Program-made: the position numbers and the translations under genes
The notes under the pieces: model-generated
Told to the model about the DNA's origin: nothing
What the model saw: the letters and a program-made list of their open reading frames with translations, nothing else
Database searches by the model: none
Source: Phycisphaerales bacterium
GTDB taxonomy: Bacteria; Planctomycetota; Phycisphaerae; Phycisphaerales; UBA1924
NCBI GenBank assembly: GCA_029260395.1
Contig: JAJDDJ010000014.1
Location: 1 to 64,000, forward strand
Direction: 5' to 3'
DNA: 64,000 bases
In this document: positions 27,092-36,503 of the stretch, piece by piece
Layout of the letters: every line of letters starts with the position of its first letter
How positions within the stretch are numbered: the first letter of the stretch is position 1

Positions 27092-29245
27092 GTGGTAAGC
27101 TGCGGGCCTATGCCACCAGATGATGTGGGCCTATCTCGACAGCACTTGGTGCAAAGCTGTTACGTCATCACGATGCTGCTCTCAACATTCTCGTCGCGGT
27201 ACGCCTGGGGCCAAGAGTCTGTAACCCTCCCCGACCGCTTGGATCTGGCTCGTTTGGTAGATCTGGCGGCTACCGAGGCGGGGCTGGCGGTCACATACGA
27301 CCAAGCCCAGCTACGCGGCGAGGTGACGCTCAGGGGAGTCGAGTCGATCCCCGCTGCCGAGTTGTTTCCTCTGGCGTCGAGTGTGTTGGCAGCAAGAGGC
27401 TGGGTGTTCGTCGAGATGACCGACGGCGGGTTAGCAGTCGTGCGTTCCAACGAGGCAGCACGCTTCGGTCGGGGCCCCGCGTTTCTATCCCAGCCCGTTC
27501 CCTTGGGAGGTCTGTTCGGCTCGATGATCATCGAGGCTCGGCACCGTTCTGCTGCGAGCCTGATCGAAGCCATCAAGCCGCTCATGAGTGACGGTTTGGG
27601 TTCGGCCAAATCGGTTCCCGGGACCGCATTTGTGGTGATCTCGGACGACGGCGCGCGCTTGGCTGAGATCGCCGCGATGCTCGACCGGATCGACGGGAAT
27701 CACGCCATGGTGGAGGCCACTCAATACCTGCCGCTCTCCCGCAGCGTCGAGGCGCTGGGTGAGTTGGCGACCTCAGTCGCCGAATCCGTGTCAACGCTGG
27801 GCAGCAAGCCGTACGCGGGCAAACTGCTGGCCAAGAACAACGAGCTGTTCATTATCGCGCCAGCGGGCGAGACAGAACGCTGGCGGTCTCTGCTGGAGTC
27901 GCTCGACTCGTTGCAACCCGTGCGGACGCAGTCGTACGCGCCTGCGGCGTTTGGCGCAACAGAGATTGCAAACCTGCTGGAGCAATCCGCGTTGGACATG
28001 GAGGCAGACGATCGACGCAGGCTGCTTGTCAATGAGCTCACCGGTTCGCTTCTCGTGACCGGGACCGAGGAAGACCACGTAGCGGTGCAGCGGGTGATGG
28101 CGGAGCTCGCGGCGGTACCCGAGGCGAGCCGCAGGCCGGCGAAGCAGTACGTGCTTAAGAACCGCGACGTGGATGATGTGTTGCCCCTGCTGCAGCAGTT
28201 GCTCGCGCTTCCAGGCTCTGACCTAGTTGAGGGTAATGCTGAGGCTGAAGCGCCTTCACCCGCGACCCGGCAGAACGCAGTGACTCCCTTAGCCAATGTC
28301 GCAAGCCAAGCCCTGGAAGAACTCCCGACGCTGGTCTCGGACCGTGCGAGCAACTCGCTCATTGCAGTCGCAATGCCCGCCGAGCACGCGCGGCTCGATT
28401 CGCTCATCGAGCGCCTTGATGTGCGGCAGGCCCAGGTGATGCTTGAGGTCTTGATGGTCAGCCTGAGCGACGACCAGAGCCTCGATCTGGGGGTTGAGAT
28501 CGACCGGCTTATCGACGGACCCGACAACTCGGTTGGAAGACTCTCATCGCTGTTTGGTCTAGGAGCCGACGCGGCTGCCAGTGCGGTTGGCGGAGCGGGC
28601 GCAGGTCTCACGGGCATCGTGCTGACCCCGGGCGAGTTCAGCGTGGTCGTTCGGGCGTTCGAAGCCGTCAACAAGGGCCGGTCGGTGAGCGCGCCTCGCA
28701 TGCTGGTCGAGAACAACTCTCCGGCCTCCATTGACGCGGTGCTCGAAGCGCCGTTTCTGAGCACCAATGCATCGGACACGGTGGCGACAACGTCCTTTGG
28801 TGGCTCCGAGTCGGCGGGGACTCAAGTACAGGTCACGCCGCAGATCGCCGAAGGCGGCCATGTGAGGCTGGAGTATTCTGTGTCGCTGAGCACGTTCGTG
28901 GGCGAATCGGCCAGCGCCAGCCTGCCGCCGCCGCGGCAACAGACGAGTGTCGCCAGCGTGGCAACGATCCCCGACGGCTACACCGTGGCGGTCGGCGGCA
29001 TCGAGGTGAACACCGATGGCGATGCCGAGACCCGCGTGCCGGGCCTTGGCAGCATCCCGCTGATCGGCGAGCTCTTCAAGAACAGATCGCGCTCTGACTC
29101 CAAGAGCAGGTTCTACGTGTTCATCCGGGCCGAGGTGCTCCGGTCTCCGACGTTTGCGGATCTGCGGTTTATCAGCGATCAGCGTGCGGAGGAAGCGAGC
29201 ATCGACGACGGCTGGCCCGAGGTCGCCCCGAGAATGATCCGATGA
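27092..29245 (+). CDS. gspD: Type II secretion secretin GspD
   Basis: The 717-aa outer-membrane secretin forms the exit channel of the type II secretion system. After a degenerate signal region the N-terminal half holds N-domain repeats (AASLIEAIKPLMSDGLG, LVNELTGSLLVTGTEEDH, YVLKNRDVDDVLPLLQQLL). The C-terminal beta-domain shows VMLEVLMVSLSDDQSLDLGV, SAPRMLVENNSPASI, and the closing VPGLGSIPLIGELFKNRS signature. The usual start is unclear because several ATGs occur in the first 30 codons. It heads the operon and overlaps gspE by ATGA. Confidence 0.92.
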   Translation: MVSCGPMPPDDVGLSRQHLVQSCYVITMLLSTFSSRYAWGQESVTLPDRLDLARLVDLAATEAGLAVTYDQAQLRGEVTLRGVESIPAAELFPLASSVLAARGWVFVEMTDGGLAVVRSNEAARFGRGPAFLSQPVPLGGLFGSMIIEARHRSAASLIEAIKPLMSDGLGSAKSVPGTAFVVISDDGARLAEIAAMLDRIDGNHAMVEATQYLPLSRSVEALGELATSVAESVSTLGSKPYAGKLLAKNNELFIIAPAGETERWRSLLESLDSLQPVRTQSYAPAAFGATEIANLLEQSALDMEADDRRRLLVNELTGSLLVTGTEEDHVAVQRVMAELAAVPEASRRPAKQYVLKNRDVDDVLPLLQQLLALPGSDLVEGNAEAEAPSPATRQNAVTPLANVASQALEELPTLVSDRASNSLIAVAMPAEHARLDSLIERLDVRQAQVMLEVLMVSLSDDQSLDLGVEIDRLIDGPDNSVGRLSSLFGLGADAAASAVGGAGAGLTGIVLTPGEFSVVVRAFEAVNKGRSVSAPRMLVENNSPASIDAVLEAPFLSTNASDTVATTSFGGSESAGTQVQVTPQIAEGGHVRLEYSVSLSTFVGESASASLPPPRQQTSVASVATIPDGYTVAVGGIEVNTDGDAETRVPGLGSIPLIGELFKNRSRSDSKSRFYVFIRAEVLRSPTFADLRFISDQRAEEASIDDGWPEVAPRMIR

Positions 29246-30786
29246 CCGCGGTGGAACCGAGCTTGGCTGTGTCAGATGCCGCGCCGTCAGCGGAGTTCAT
29301 GGCCTGCGTTTCGCACGACTTCGCTCGGCTGCACATGGTGCTCAGTGCAGGCTGCGAAGGAGACACCGAGCGGCTGCTGGTCGCTGACTCGACACCGCGC
29401 TGCATTCCCCACAACATCGGCGTGAGGCTCGAACGGCAGGTCGAGTGCGTTGTGCTCGACGCGGAGTCACTCGCGAGCAGGATCGATGCAGGCTACAGGG
29501 GCCAAACCGCGCGGTCAGAGAGCAGCGACTTCGCACCAGGGGAGGCCGATATCGAAGCCCTGATCGACAACGCCGATCGAGACCTGCTCTCGACCGACGG
29601 CAAGGCCCCGGTCGTCAAGCTGCTCGACACGATGCTGTTCGAGGCGTGTCGACGCAACGCGAGCGACCTGCACCTCCAGTCTTTGGGCGATCGCACGCTG
29701 GTACGATTCAGAGTGGACGGCGTGCTGCAGACGCTGCGCGAGCTGCCCGCATCACTCGGCCCGCCTCTGGTCAGCCGCGTCAAGGTGCTGGGCAAGATGG
29801 ACATCGCCGAGCGGCGGATGCCACAGGACGGTCGGTGCACGGTGACCATCGGTTCTGGCAGGACCATCGACCTTCGCATCAGCACGCTTCCCACACGCCA
29901 CGGCGAGCGGGCCGTGCTTCGGCTTTTGGAGGCAGAGTCGTCGGCTCAGCCGAGGGACTTGGCATCCCTAGGCATGCCCGATGATCTGCGGCCGAGGTTT
30001 CTTTCGCGAGCCTCGCGGACCAGCGGTATCGTACTGGTCACAGGTCCGACAGGGTCGGGCAAGACCACGACGCTGTACACAACACTCCGTTGGCTCGCGA
30101 CCGACGAGAGCTTCGACCGGCGTGGCGACCTCAACATCATGACGATCGAGGATCCGATCGAGTACGAGCTGTCGTCCTCTGGTATCGCGATCAGCCAGGC
30201 CCAGGTGAACACCAAGAAAGGCGTCACGTTTGCAAGCGGCCTGCGGCACATCCTGCGGCAAGACCCAGACGTGGTGATGGTCGGCGAGATCCGGGATGCA
30301 GATACGGCCAGAACCGCTATTCAGGCGAGCCTGACCGGGCATTTGGTGTTCTCAACGCTGCACACCAACGACGCGGCGAGTGCGGTCACACGCCTCGTAG
30401 ACCTGGGCGTCGAGCCGTACCTTGTCAGCGCTTCGCTTTCGGCAGTGCTCGCTCAACGCTTGGTTCGGAGGGTCCACGAAGCATGCGAAGGCACCGGCTG
30501 CGAGGCGTGCTTCGGGTCGGGGTACTCTGGGCGACTGGGCGTGTACGAGCTGCTGGAAGTCACTGACGAGATCCGTTCGCTCATATCCGAGGGCGCCACA
30601 GCGATAGCGATCCGTAAGACCGCACGCGCTGCTGGCGCTCGGAGCTTGGAAGACGAGGGCAAAAGGCTGGCAGGCCTTGGCATCACGACCCACGCCGAGG
30701 TCGCGCGCGTGCTATCGGGTCTCGGCAGCGAGGATGGAGATGGCTCGGCGGCCAACGCTTCTTCAGTAGATGAGGTAACCGCGTGA
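29242..30786 (+). CDS. gspE: Type II secretion ATPase GspE
   Basis: The 514-aa cytoplasmic ATPase powers pseudopilus assembly. It shows FEACRRNASDLHLQ, VDGVLQTLRELP and RVKVLGKMDIAERRMPQDGR before the Walker A GPTGSGKTTTLYT near residue 269, then the Asp box (IMTIEDPIEYEL), Walker B (ILRQDPDVVMVGEIRD) and His box (TGHLVFSTLHTNDA). The C-terminal zinc-binding loop is reduced to CEGTGCEACFGSGYSG, with fewer Cys than the usual two CxxC pairs. It overlaps gspD by ATGA and gspF by GTGA. Confidence 0.94.
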   Translation: MTAVEPSLAVSDAAPSAEFMACVSHDFARLHMVLSAGCEGDTERLLVADSTPRCIPHNIGVRLERQVECVVLDAESLASRIDAGYRGQTARSESSDFAPGEADIEALIDNADRDLLSTDGKAPVVKLLDTMLFEACRRNASDLHLQSLGDRTLVRFRVDGVLQTLRELPASLGPPLVSRVKVLGKMDIAERRMPQDGRCTVTIGSGRTIDLRISTLPTRHGERAVLRLLEAESSAQPRDLASLGMPDDLRPRFLSRASRTSGIVLVTGPTGSGKTTTLYTTLRWLATDESFDRRGDLNIMTIEDPIEYELSSSGIAISQAQVNTKKGVTFASGLRHILRQDPDVVMVGEIRDADTARTAIQASLTGHLVFSTLHTNDAASAVTRLVDLGVEPYLVSASLSAVLAQRLVRRVHEACEGTGCEACFGSGYSGRLGVYELLEVTDEIRSLISEGATAIAIRKTARAAGARSLEDEGKRLAGLGITTHAEVARVLSGLGSEDGDGSAANASSVDEVTA

Positions 30787-32009
30787 CGGTCTTCCGATAC
30801 ACAGCGATTCCACACGCGGGGGGGCCCGCGCGCAAGGGCCGGATGCAGGCGACCACAGCGGCGGAACTGCGATCGAGCCTGCTGCGCGTGGGCCTTCAGG
30901 TCACAGACATGCGGGCCGTGCGTTCGAGTGTGCCAACGATTGTCTGGCGCAGCGGGCTCGATGAGTATCTCCGTGGCCGCCGACAGCCGCTCAAGGCCGA
31001 GGCGTTCGATGCCCTGTCCACGATGCTCGATGCAGGACTACCTATCAGCGAAGCGCTTTCGAGCATCGGCGCCCCGTCCGGTCCGCTCTACAACCTGAGC
31101 GCGAGCCTCCGCGCCGAGGTCAGCTCCGGGAGTAGTTTCGCCGAGGCGTGTGCCAAGGAACGCTCGTGGTTTGATGAGGTCGAGGTCGAGATGCTCAGCG
31201 CTGGGGAGTCGGCCGGCACGCTGGCCGCTGTCTTGCAGCGTCTGGCGGATCGACAAGAACGCTCCACAGCGCTGACGTCCAAGTTGATCGCGATCCTGAC
31301 ATACCCGCTCATCGTGCTGTGCGTCGGGGTCGGCGTGGTGATCTTCCTGTCCAGCCGCACGCTGCCCGACTTGGTCTCGATGCTGACCGATGCGGGGATC
31401 GAGCCGCCAGGGCTGACACGCGCGATCATCACGCTCGGCCAAGGCTTGCTGAGTTTCGGCCCGGTCATGCTCATCGCACTGCCGCTGCTCGCGGTCGCGA
31501 CTCGCTTTTTCATCGCACGGTCCGGTGGATCACGAGTCTGGGCCGATAAATTCGCTGATCGAATCACGCCGAGAGTCGTTCGGCGAGTGCGGGTCGCCGG
31601 TTTGTTCGGTGTGCTGTCCGAACTGCTTGCGGTCGGTATCCCACTGGTCGAAGCACTGCAGACGGCCGCTCGCACGCTCCGTGGTTTTGGGGCTGCCGGT
31701 CTCCGCGAGTCCACCTCTGCAGCCGCTAGGCGTGTTTCTGCAGGCGAGGCATTCAGCGAGGTCTTGGATGCGAACAAGTCCATTGACTCTACTACGCGCA
31801 GGCTGCTGTACATCGGTGAAACCGCGGGCGAGCTGCCCGATGTGCTGGCATCGATCGCCAGCCGGGAGCGACGCAGAGCCGAACGGGCCATCGACGCGCT
31901 GGCCCGCATCGCTGAACCCGCCGTCGTGCTCGCGCTGTCGGGCGTGATCGGCCTCGTGGTGATGGGCGCGGTCCTGCCTTTGATTCGTCTACAGGAGATC
32001 ATCCGATGA
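30783..32009 (+). CDS. gspF: Type II secretion inner-membrane platform protein GspF
   Basis: The 408-aa platform protein has the two cytoplasmic helical repeats of the family, the first with DALSTMLDAGLPISEAL and the second with LSELLAVGIPLVEALQTAAR. Membrane helices are seen near 175-195 (LIVLCVGVGVVIFLSSR), 220-240, and at the C-terminus (VLALSGVIGLVVMGAVLPLI). It starts with GTG inside the gspE stop. It recruits GspE to the membrane and nucleates the pseudopilus. Confidence 0.92.
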   Translation: MTVFRYTAIPHAGGPARKGRMQATTAAELRSSLLRVGLQVTDMRAVRSSVPTIVWRSGLDEYLRGRRQPLKAEAFDALSTMLDAGLPISEALSSIGAPSGPLYNLSASLRAEVSSGSSFAEACAKERSWFDEVEVEMLSAGESAGTLAAVLQRLADRQERSTALTSKLIAILTYPLIVLCVGVGVVIFLSSRTLPDLVSMLTDAGIEPPGLTRAIITLGQGLLSFGPVMLIALPLLAVATRFFIARSGGSRVWADKFADRITPRVVRRVRVAGLFGVLSELLAVGIPLVEALQTAARTLRGFGAAGLRESTSAAARRVSAGEAFSEVLDANKSIDSTTRRLLYIGETAGELPDVLASIASRERRRAERAIDALARIAEPAVVLALSGVIGLVVMGAVLPLIRLQEIIR

Positions 32010-32443
32010 AGATCGCTTCTCGCTCGGGCATGACTCTGGTCGAAGTGCTCGCGGTAGTGGTGCTGCTTGGGATCATCGCCGCGACGCTCTCGCTCGGATT
32101 CTCAGGCGCGTTCGGCAAGGGTAAACGCGAGATCGCCAAGACCGGCATCGGCATCGTGATCGGCAAGGTCGAGTCGTACAAGATCGACACGGGCCAGTGG
32201 CCGGATGCTTCGACGGGCCTGGCTGCGCTCACCGATGGCAGCGCCGCGCCAACCTCGGCGTACTACCTGAGCCCTCAGCAACTGCTCGACCCGTGGGGCA
32301 ACGCGTACCAGTTCGTAGTGCCCGGACCCGATGGCCATCCCTACGAAATTCTAAGCCTCGGAGCCGACGGCCAGCCTGGCGGCTCGGGCGAGAACACCGA
32401 CATTTCGAGTCTTAATCTCCGGGCCAAGGAAAACGGGCCGTGA
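32006..32443 (+). CDS. gspG: Major pseudopilin GspG
   Basis: The 145-aa major pseudopilin has a short leader ending in Gly (SRSG) before MTLVEVLAVVVLLGIIAA, with Glu at position 5 of the mature form, and the family-typical C-terminal block LLDPWGNAYQFVVPG and SLGADGQPGGSGENTD that binds calcium. Length and motifs match GspG. It overlaps its upstream neighbour by ATGA and the next gene by GTGA. Confidence 0.94.
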   Translation: MKIASRSGMTLVEVLAVVVLLGIIAATLSLGFSGAFGKGKREIAKTGIGIVIGKVESYKIDTGQWPDASTGLAALTDGSAAPTSAYYLSPQQLLDPWGNAYQFVVPGPDGHPYEILSLGADGQPGGSGENTDISSLNLRAKENGP

Positions 32444-32886
32444 GACCACTTCGTTCCGCAAAGCGAGCCGTCACGCTCATCGAGACTCTGGCTGTCATCG
32501 TCCTGCTCGCTTTGGCCACGGCGGTGCTGGCGCGTGGCGTGACAGCGAGTTCACCTGAGCGAGAACTGCAACAGGCGTTGCGCGCGATCTCGGAGCTGGA
32601 CGGCACCGGACGGTCGATGGCGAGGTCCTCGGGTCCTCTGCGTGTAAGGGCGACCGGCGACAAGCTGATAGCATCCGTATTCGGCGATGAGGCAGTGGTG
32701 CAACGAACTTTGCCTGACGGCTGGACCATCGAGTCATCGAACTGGTCGCAGCACGACTGGCTATATGTGATCGACTCAGCGGGCCGGAGCGGGGATGTCG
32801 AGCTAGTAATCACTGGCCCGAACGATCGCCATGAGATTCGCATCGACGGGTTGCTGGGAAGCGTCCGCATGGGAGAATTCCCGTGA
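32440..32886 (+). CDS. Minor pseudopilin, GspH-like
   Basis: The 148-aa protein has a prepilin N-terminus (VTLIETLAVIVLLALATAV) with Glu5, followed by a small beta-rich domain. The residue before the cleavage point appears to be Ala (SAKRA) and not the Gly normally required by prepilin peptidase, an oddity worth checking. Its place after GspG suggests GspH. It begins with GTG overlapping gspG and ends overlapping the GspI-like gene. Confidence 0.8.
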   Translation: MRPLRSAKRAVTLIETLAVIVLLALATAVLARGVTASSPERELQQALRAISELDGTGRSMARSSGPLRVRATGDKLIASVFGDEAVVQRTLPDGWTIESSNWSQHDWLYVIDSAGRSGDVELVITGPNDRHEIRIDGLLGSVRMGEFP

Positions 32887-33251
32887 ACTCTCGCGGGCTC
32901 ACGCTAGTAGAGGTGCTCGCATCGGCTGTGCTTCTGGCTGTGATGGCCGGATCGTGCATCCCTCTGATGCGCGAGGTCGCGAGGCTCAGCGGCACGGACG
33001 CTGAATCGGTCGTCGAGGATACAGCCGCGCTTCGAACCGCTCTGGCCGGGCTCTCCGAAGAAGCACGGTCCGGCCTGAACGAAGGACCTCTTGCGCTTGA
33101 AGGACTGGACGGCGGACCGGTCGATCTCGGTCTAGTCAGCGACTCTTATGCAGGGACTTGGCTCAGTTGCTCGTGGAAGACGGCTCGTGTGCTCCTCTGG
33201 CAACCTGCTCAAGATGAATCAGAGGTGCAGCCAGCAGAGGTACTGCCATGA
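32883..33251 (+). CDS. Minor pseudopilin, GspI-like
   Basis: The 122-aa protein begins with a very short leader NSRG followed by LTLVEVLASAVLLAVMAGS, the canonical pseudopilin cleavage site and hydrophobic helix with Glu5. The remainder is a short globular domain. Position between the H-like and J-like genes and its small size suggest GspI, part of the pseudopilus tip. GTGA and ATGA overlaps join it to both neighbours. Confidence 0.8.
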   Translation: MNSRGLTLVEVLASAVLLAVMAGSCIPLMREVARLSGTDAESVVEDTAALRTALAGLSEEARSGLNEGPLALEGLDGGPVDLGLVSDSYAGTWLSCSWKTARVLLWQPAQDESEVQPAEVLP

Positions 33252-33769
33252 ACGCCCCTCGTCGACGCGGGCTCACTCTCGTCGAGATGCTCGCGGCGCT
33301 GGCGCTGCTGTCCTTGGTCGCGGGCGCTTGTGTCTCGTGGATCACATCGGTTTCACGCGGTTCGCTGCCGGTTCTCAATGCTCGGCTCGATTCATGCGAC
33401 CTGGATCACGCGGTCCTGCTCATCGAGGAACTCAGGCTTCGCTCTACCGATGGCCGCTTGGCCCGACTGGATCAGCAAGGTAGGCTGCTCGTTCCCACTC
33501 GGTGGTGGGCTTCCATGTCGAGCGGCGAGCTTGAGCTTGCATCGTGGGCGCGGGTTGAACACGACGAGGTTCAGGATGCCCTCGTATTACATTTCATGGA
33601 TAACCGGCAGCAGCCACTTGCTCGGCCCCGCGTGGTCGCCACCGAGTGCACCGGCGTGACGACCGAACGTGTCGGACTACCAGATCACTCTGGCCAGATC
33701 CGGCTCAGCATTGCACTAGCAAGCAGCGAGACCCGTGTCATCCTGCTCCAAGCCGAGGAACTGCCATGA
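33248..33769 (+). CDS. Minor pseudopilin, GspJ-like
   Basis: The 173-aa protein has leader NAPRRRG and LTLVEMLAALALLSLVAGA with Glu5. It is larger than the H- and I-like pseudopilins, as usual for GspJ. The body has alternating beta strands and no Cys. It is assigned by order and size, and is coupled to its neighbours by ATGA overlaps. Confidence 0.8.
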   Translation: MNAPRRRGLTLVEMLAALALLSLVAGACVSWITSVSRGSLPVLNARLDSCDLDHAVLLIEELRLRSTDGRLARLDQQGRLLVPTRWWASMSSGELELASWARVEHDEVQDALVLHFMDNRQQPLARPRVVATECTGVTTERVGLPDHSGQIRLSIALASSETRVILLQAEELP

Positions 33770-34632
33770 ACCACACCCGCCGCGGTGTAGCGCTGTTGCT
33801 CGTTCTCTCGACGCTTGTGCTGGTAGTGCCGGCCCTGGCGCTGCTGGCCAGCCGTACCGCAAGCCTGCATCGGTCCTCGCGACAATCGGACTTGGGCGCC
33901 ATGATCGACAGTTCATTGCCCGCGTTCGAGGCTCGCATCGAGGCGTGGCTCACGGATGGATCAGCGGGCATCGTGCTTCCCATCGATGCGGCAGAGCCCA
34001 GAATCGCGGTCGACCAACTGGTGTGGAACAACGGCACTCGTGAAGCATCGCTCACAATTACCGCGTGCGATCTGCGCGGCATGCTGCCGGTCGCGATCGT
34101 GCGCGACACGCCTCTGGGCCAGAGAGCGCTGACCGAACTCAGTTCGTATCTGCGCCGGACCCCTTCCGATCAAGCAATTGAGCTCGGCTTGGATGGCTGG
34201 TCGGAGCGGGCTGTGCTCATCGGCGATCAATCGTGGTACCCATCCCGCGCTCAAGAGTCGACCGATGGCCCGCGTCCGGGAGCACTCATTGCGTTCGACC
34301 TCGCCGAGTTGGAGCTGCCCGCCATTCTCAACGTGAACACAGCCCCGTGGCCCATGGTCGAAACCGTCGCGCGATCGACCGGCCTATCGGGTGTTGAGCG
34401 GGTTGCCGAAGCTCGGAGGAACGGGGAGACTTCCTCAGCGCCAGTCAGCGCGTCGAGCATTCGGCCAGACGGCCACGGGCCAGCGAACAAGATCAAGCTT
34501 ACAGCCTCATCGGACGCGTGGGCGTTTCGGATCGATGCTGCCAGCGGCCCGGCTCGGCGCTCCTGGTGGTACGTGTACGTTCAGGAACAGCAAGGATGGA
34601 GGATTCACCGTCGTGTCCCGATCGATGCCTGA
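33766..34632 (+). CDS. Pseudopilus tip protein GspK-like
   Basis: From the ATG at 33766, overlapping the previous stop, the product is 288 aa. The N-terminus NHTRRG then VALLLVLSTLVLVVPALAL is a prepilin leader and helix that lacks Glu5, a hallmark of GspK. The middle contains LPAILNVNTAPWPMVETVAR, resembling the NVNTA segment of GspK helix-hairpin domains. It is somewhat shorter than typical GspK (about 320 aa). It would cap the pseudopilus with the I- and J-like proteins. Confidence 0.85.
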   Translation: MNHTRRGVALLLVLSTLVLVVPALALLASRTASLHRSSRQSDLGAMIDSSLPAFEARIEAWLTDGSAGIVLPIDAAEPRIAVDQLVWNNGTREASLTITACDLRGMLPVAIVRDTPLGQRALTELSSYLRRTPSDQAIELGLDGWSERAVLIGDQSWYPSRAQESTDGPRPGALIAFDLAELELPAILNVNTAPWPMVETVARSTGLSGVERVAEARRNGETSSAPVSASSIRPDGHGPANKIKLTASSDAWAFRIDAASGPARRSWWYVYVQEQQGWRIHRRVPIDA

Positions 34633-35104
34633 TCCACTCTGGCGACTCCGGCTGCTGTCGCGGGCCACGAGCGCGCTGGGCGCAGTAGCGATCATCGTCG
34701 CGGCTGAGTGGGCGCTGACGCCCACGAAGCCCGATGGCTCGCGCGGCATCTCTTCAAACGGTGCTCCAGATCCAGGAGCCTTTATGGCCGCCCAGACCAG
34801 GATTGATTGGACCGCGTTTGACTTGTCGCTATGGCAGCCGTTTCCTGTAGCTTTTGTCGCATCGCCAACGCCGCCGCAGCCCAAACAAGCCGTTCCGATG
34901 CGCCTCGAACTGCTGGCGATTGCAACGGATGAGGACAAGGTCCTCTCCGCCGTGTTGTACGACCCGAGTACCCACAAGGTCCACCGAGCCCAGGCCGGCT
35001 CGGTCATCAGCCAGCACCGGATCGCCTCTATCGATACCAGCGGCATCGATGTCGAGCTGTCTGGACGCACCCAGCGGCTCTCCCTCGAAAGGGAGGTGCG
35101 ATGA
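34613..35104 (+). CDS. GspC-like inner-membrane protein of type II secretion
   Basis: The GTG at 34613 is preferred as start because GGAGG lies 11 bases upstream; an ATG at 34625 is the alternative. The product of about 163 aa has one N-terminal membrane helix (ATSALGAVAIIVAAEWAL) and a periplasmic domain with MRLELLAIATDEDKVLSAVL and then VHRAQAGSVISQHRIASID. This resembles the HR domain of GspC, which links the inner-membrane platform to the secretin. There is no PDZ domain. Assignment rests on topology and operon place. Confidence 0.65.
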   Translation: MSRSMPDPLWRLRLLSRATSALGAVAIIVAAEWALTPTKPDGSRGISSNGAPDPGAFMAAQTRIDWTAFDLSLWQPFPVAFVASPTPPQPKQAVPMRLELLAIATDEDKVLSAVLYDPSTHKVHRAQAGSVISQHRIASIDTSGIDVELSGRTQRLSLEREVR

Positions 35105-35973
35105 CCTATCTACACGAAGATCAAGTGGAGCGGTTATCCAATGACCAGCTGTACTGGGCATCCCTCGAGTCCTCGCTGCTCGGTGGCCGCAACGCAAAGT
35201 CGGCCAGAGCACGCCGCAGGCTCGGCTTCGCGTTCGAGCGGTTCTTGCCATGTCCGATCGAAGAGGTCCATGCGGTCTACCTGCGAACGGGCGAGACGGT
35301 CCTCGCTTGCGGGATCGACTGGGATCGACTGAACCCGTTGCTCGAGCAGGGATGTCTGCGGATTGAACCGGGCGCTGTTCCAGACTGGCTCGACGCGGAG
35401 ACACCCGCTGCCAGCTTCAATTTGGCCCGGTGCGAGGCCACGCCGTCAGCCATCAAGACTGCAATGAGCAGGCTCGCTGCGCTCGCTTCGATCGCGGCTT
35501 CGCTGATGCTCGGCGTGGTGGCGATAGGCCTGCACGGTCGATCCGACACCCTCGCGGCAGCATCTTCAAACCTGCGAGCCGCATCCGATCAAGCCATCAT
35601 CGGCCAGCTCGGACCATCGCTGTCAGGTCAGCTGCCCAAGCTCCGCCTCACCGCCGAACTCCGCAGGCTCATGGCGCTTGATTCGTCTTCTGCCAGTTAT
35701 GCTGGAGCGGACAGTGCGGTACCCACACTCGCCGCAGCGCTGGAAGCGTGGCCGCCGGGCATCATCGCCCAGACCGAGTCGCTGACCGCCACCAGCACCA
35801 CGCTCCGAGTGCGCACACTCCACGAGAGCACCGCAGCGGCCGATCAGTTCGCCTCTGCATGGAAACCCGACCCGGCGATCTGGACTGCACAGCAGCCGGG
35901 CATGACCACGCAGCGGGGCGAGGTCCGACTCGATCTCGTCTGCGTGCGCACAGCCAATGGAGGATCTCAATGA
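35101..35973 (+). CDS. GspL/PilN-like assembly protein
   Basis: The 290-aa protein has a cytoplasmic N-terminal part of about 120 residues, a single membrane helix near 125-150 (RLAALASIAASLMLGVVAIG) and a periplasmic domain with a coiled-coil start. This order matches GspL or a PilN-like protein that anchors GspE to the membrane. The cytoplasmic region is shorter than in classic GspL (about 230 residues), so it may be a reduced form. It overlaps the GspC-like gene by ATGA and the next by ATGATGA. Confidence 0.65.
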   Translation: MTYLHEDQVERLSNDQLYWASLESSLLGGRNAKSARARRRLGFAFERFLPCPIEEVHAVYLRTGETVLACGIDWDRLNPLLEQGCLRIEPGAVPDWLDAETPAASFNLARCEATPSAIKTAMSRLAALASIAASLMLGVVAIGLHGRSDTLAAASSNLRAASDQAIIGQLGPSLSGQLPKLRLTAELRRLMALDSSSASYAGADSAVPTLAAALEAWPPGIIAQTESLTATSTTLRVRTLHESTAAADQFASAWKPDPAIWTAQQPGMTTQRGEVRLDLVCVRTANGGSQ

Positions 35974-36503
35974 TGAGAGCACGCTCCATCTTGCTGCTGG
36001 CGGTGCCGCTTGCAGCCGGACTAATCTGCACCTGGCAGGCGCTGCGGCTCGCCGGTGAACGCCGAGCGTTCGCAGACGCCCAGGCCGATGCGGTTCTCGT
36101 CTCGAATGAACTTGCCGAACTCAAGAGCCTCGACGCAGCTTCGCAGCAGTTCTCATGGGGCGCTCGGCCCGATGCAGATGTGCTCGCGCTGGCCCGCTCA
36201 GCGGTGTCAGCCGCGGGCCTTCCTTCTGACACGCTTCAGGGCATCACGCCGACCGGTGATCGCCCCGTTCCCGGCCAGCCAAACGGCGGTGTCCAGCTAC
36301 GTGAGCAGTCCGTCCGCATCAGCCTGCGTGCGATCAACGCGCCGACGTTCGGGTCGTTCCTGCGGGCGTGGCAGGAGGCGGCGCCACGATGGACGGTCAC
36401 CTCCATCGAGCTCGCCGCGGCCGACGGTCGGGGCTCGCGTCAAGGTGTGTTCACGGGCAGTCTGATCGTGGTCGCCCCGTACGCACAAGGAGGCACCCCG
36501 TGA
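35970..36503 (+). CDS. GspM/PilO-like assembly protein
   Basis: The 177-aa protein has one N-terminal membrane helix (ILLLAVPLAAGLICTWQAL), a short predicted coiled coil (LAGERRAFADAQADA) and a small ferredoxin-like periplasmic domain (LREQSVRISLRAINAPTFGS followed by FLRAWQEAAPRWTVTSIEL). This is the plan of GspM and PilO, partners of GspL. It overlaps both neighbours and was assigned from topology and order. Confidence 0.7.
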   Translation: MMRARSILLLAVPLAAGLICTWQALRLAGERRAFADAQADAVLVSNELAELKSLDAASQQFSWGARPDADVLALARSAVSAAGLPSDTLQGITPTGDRPVPGQPNGGVQLREQSVRISLRAINAPTFGSFLRAWQEAAPRWTVTSIELAAADGRGSRQGVFTGSLIVVAPYAQGGTP

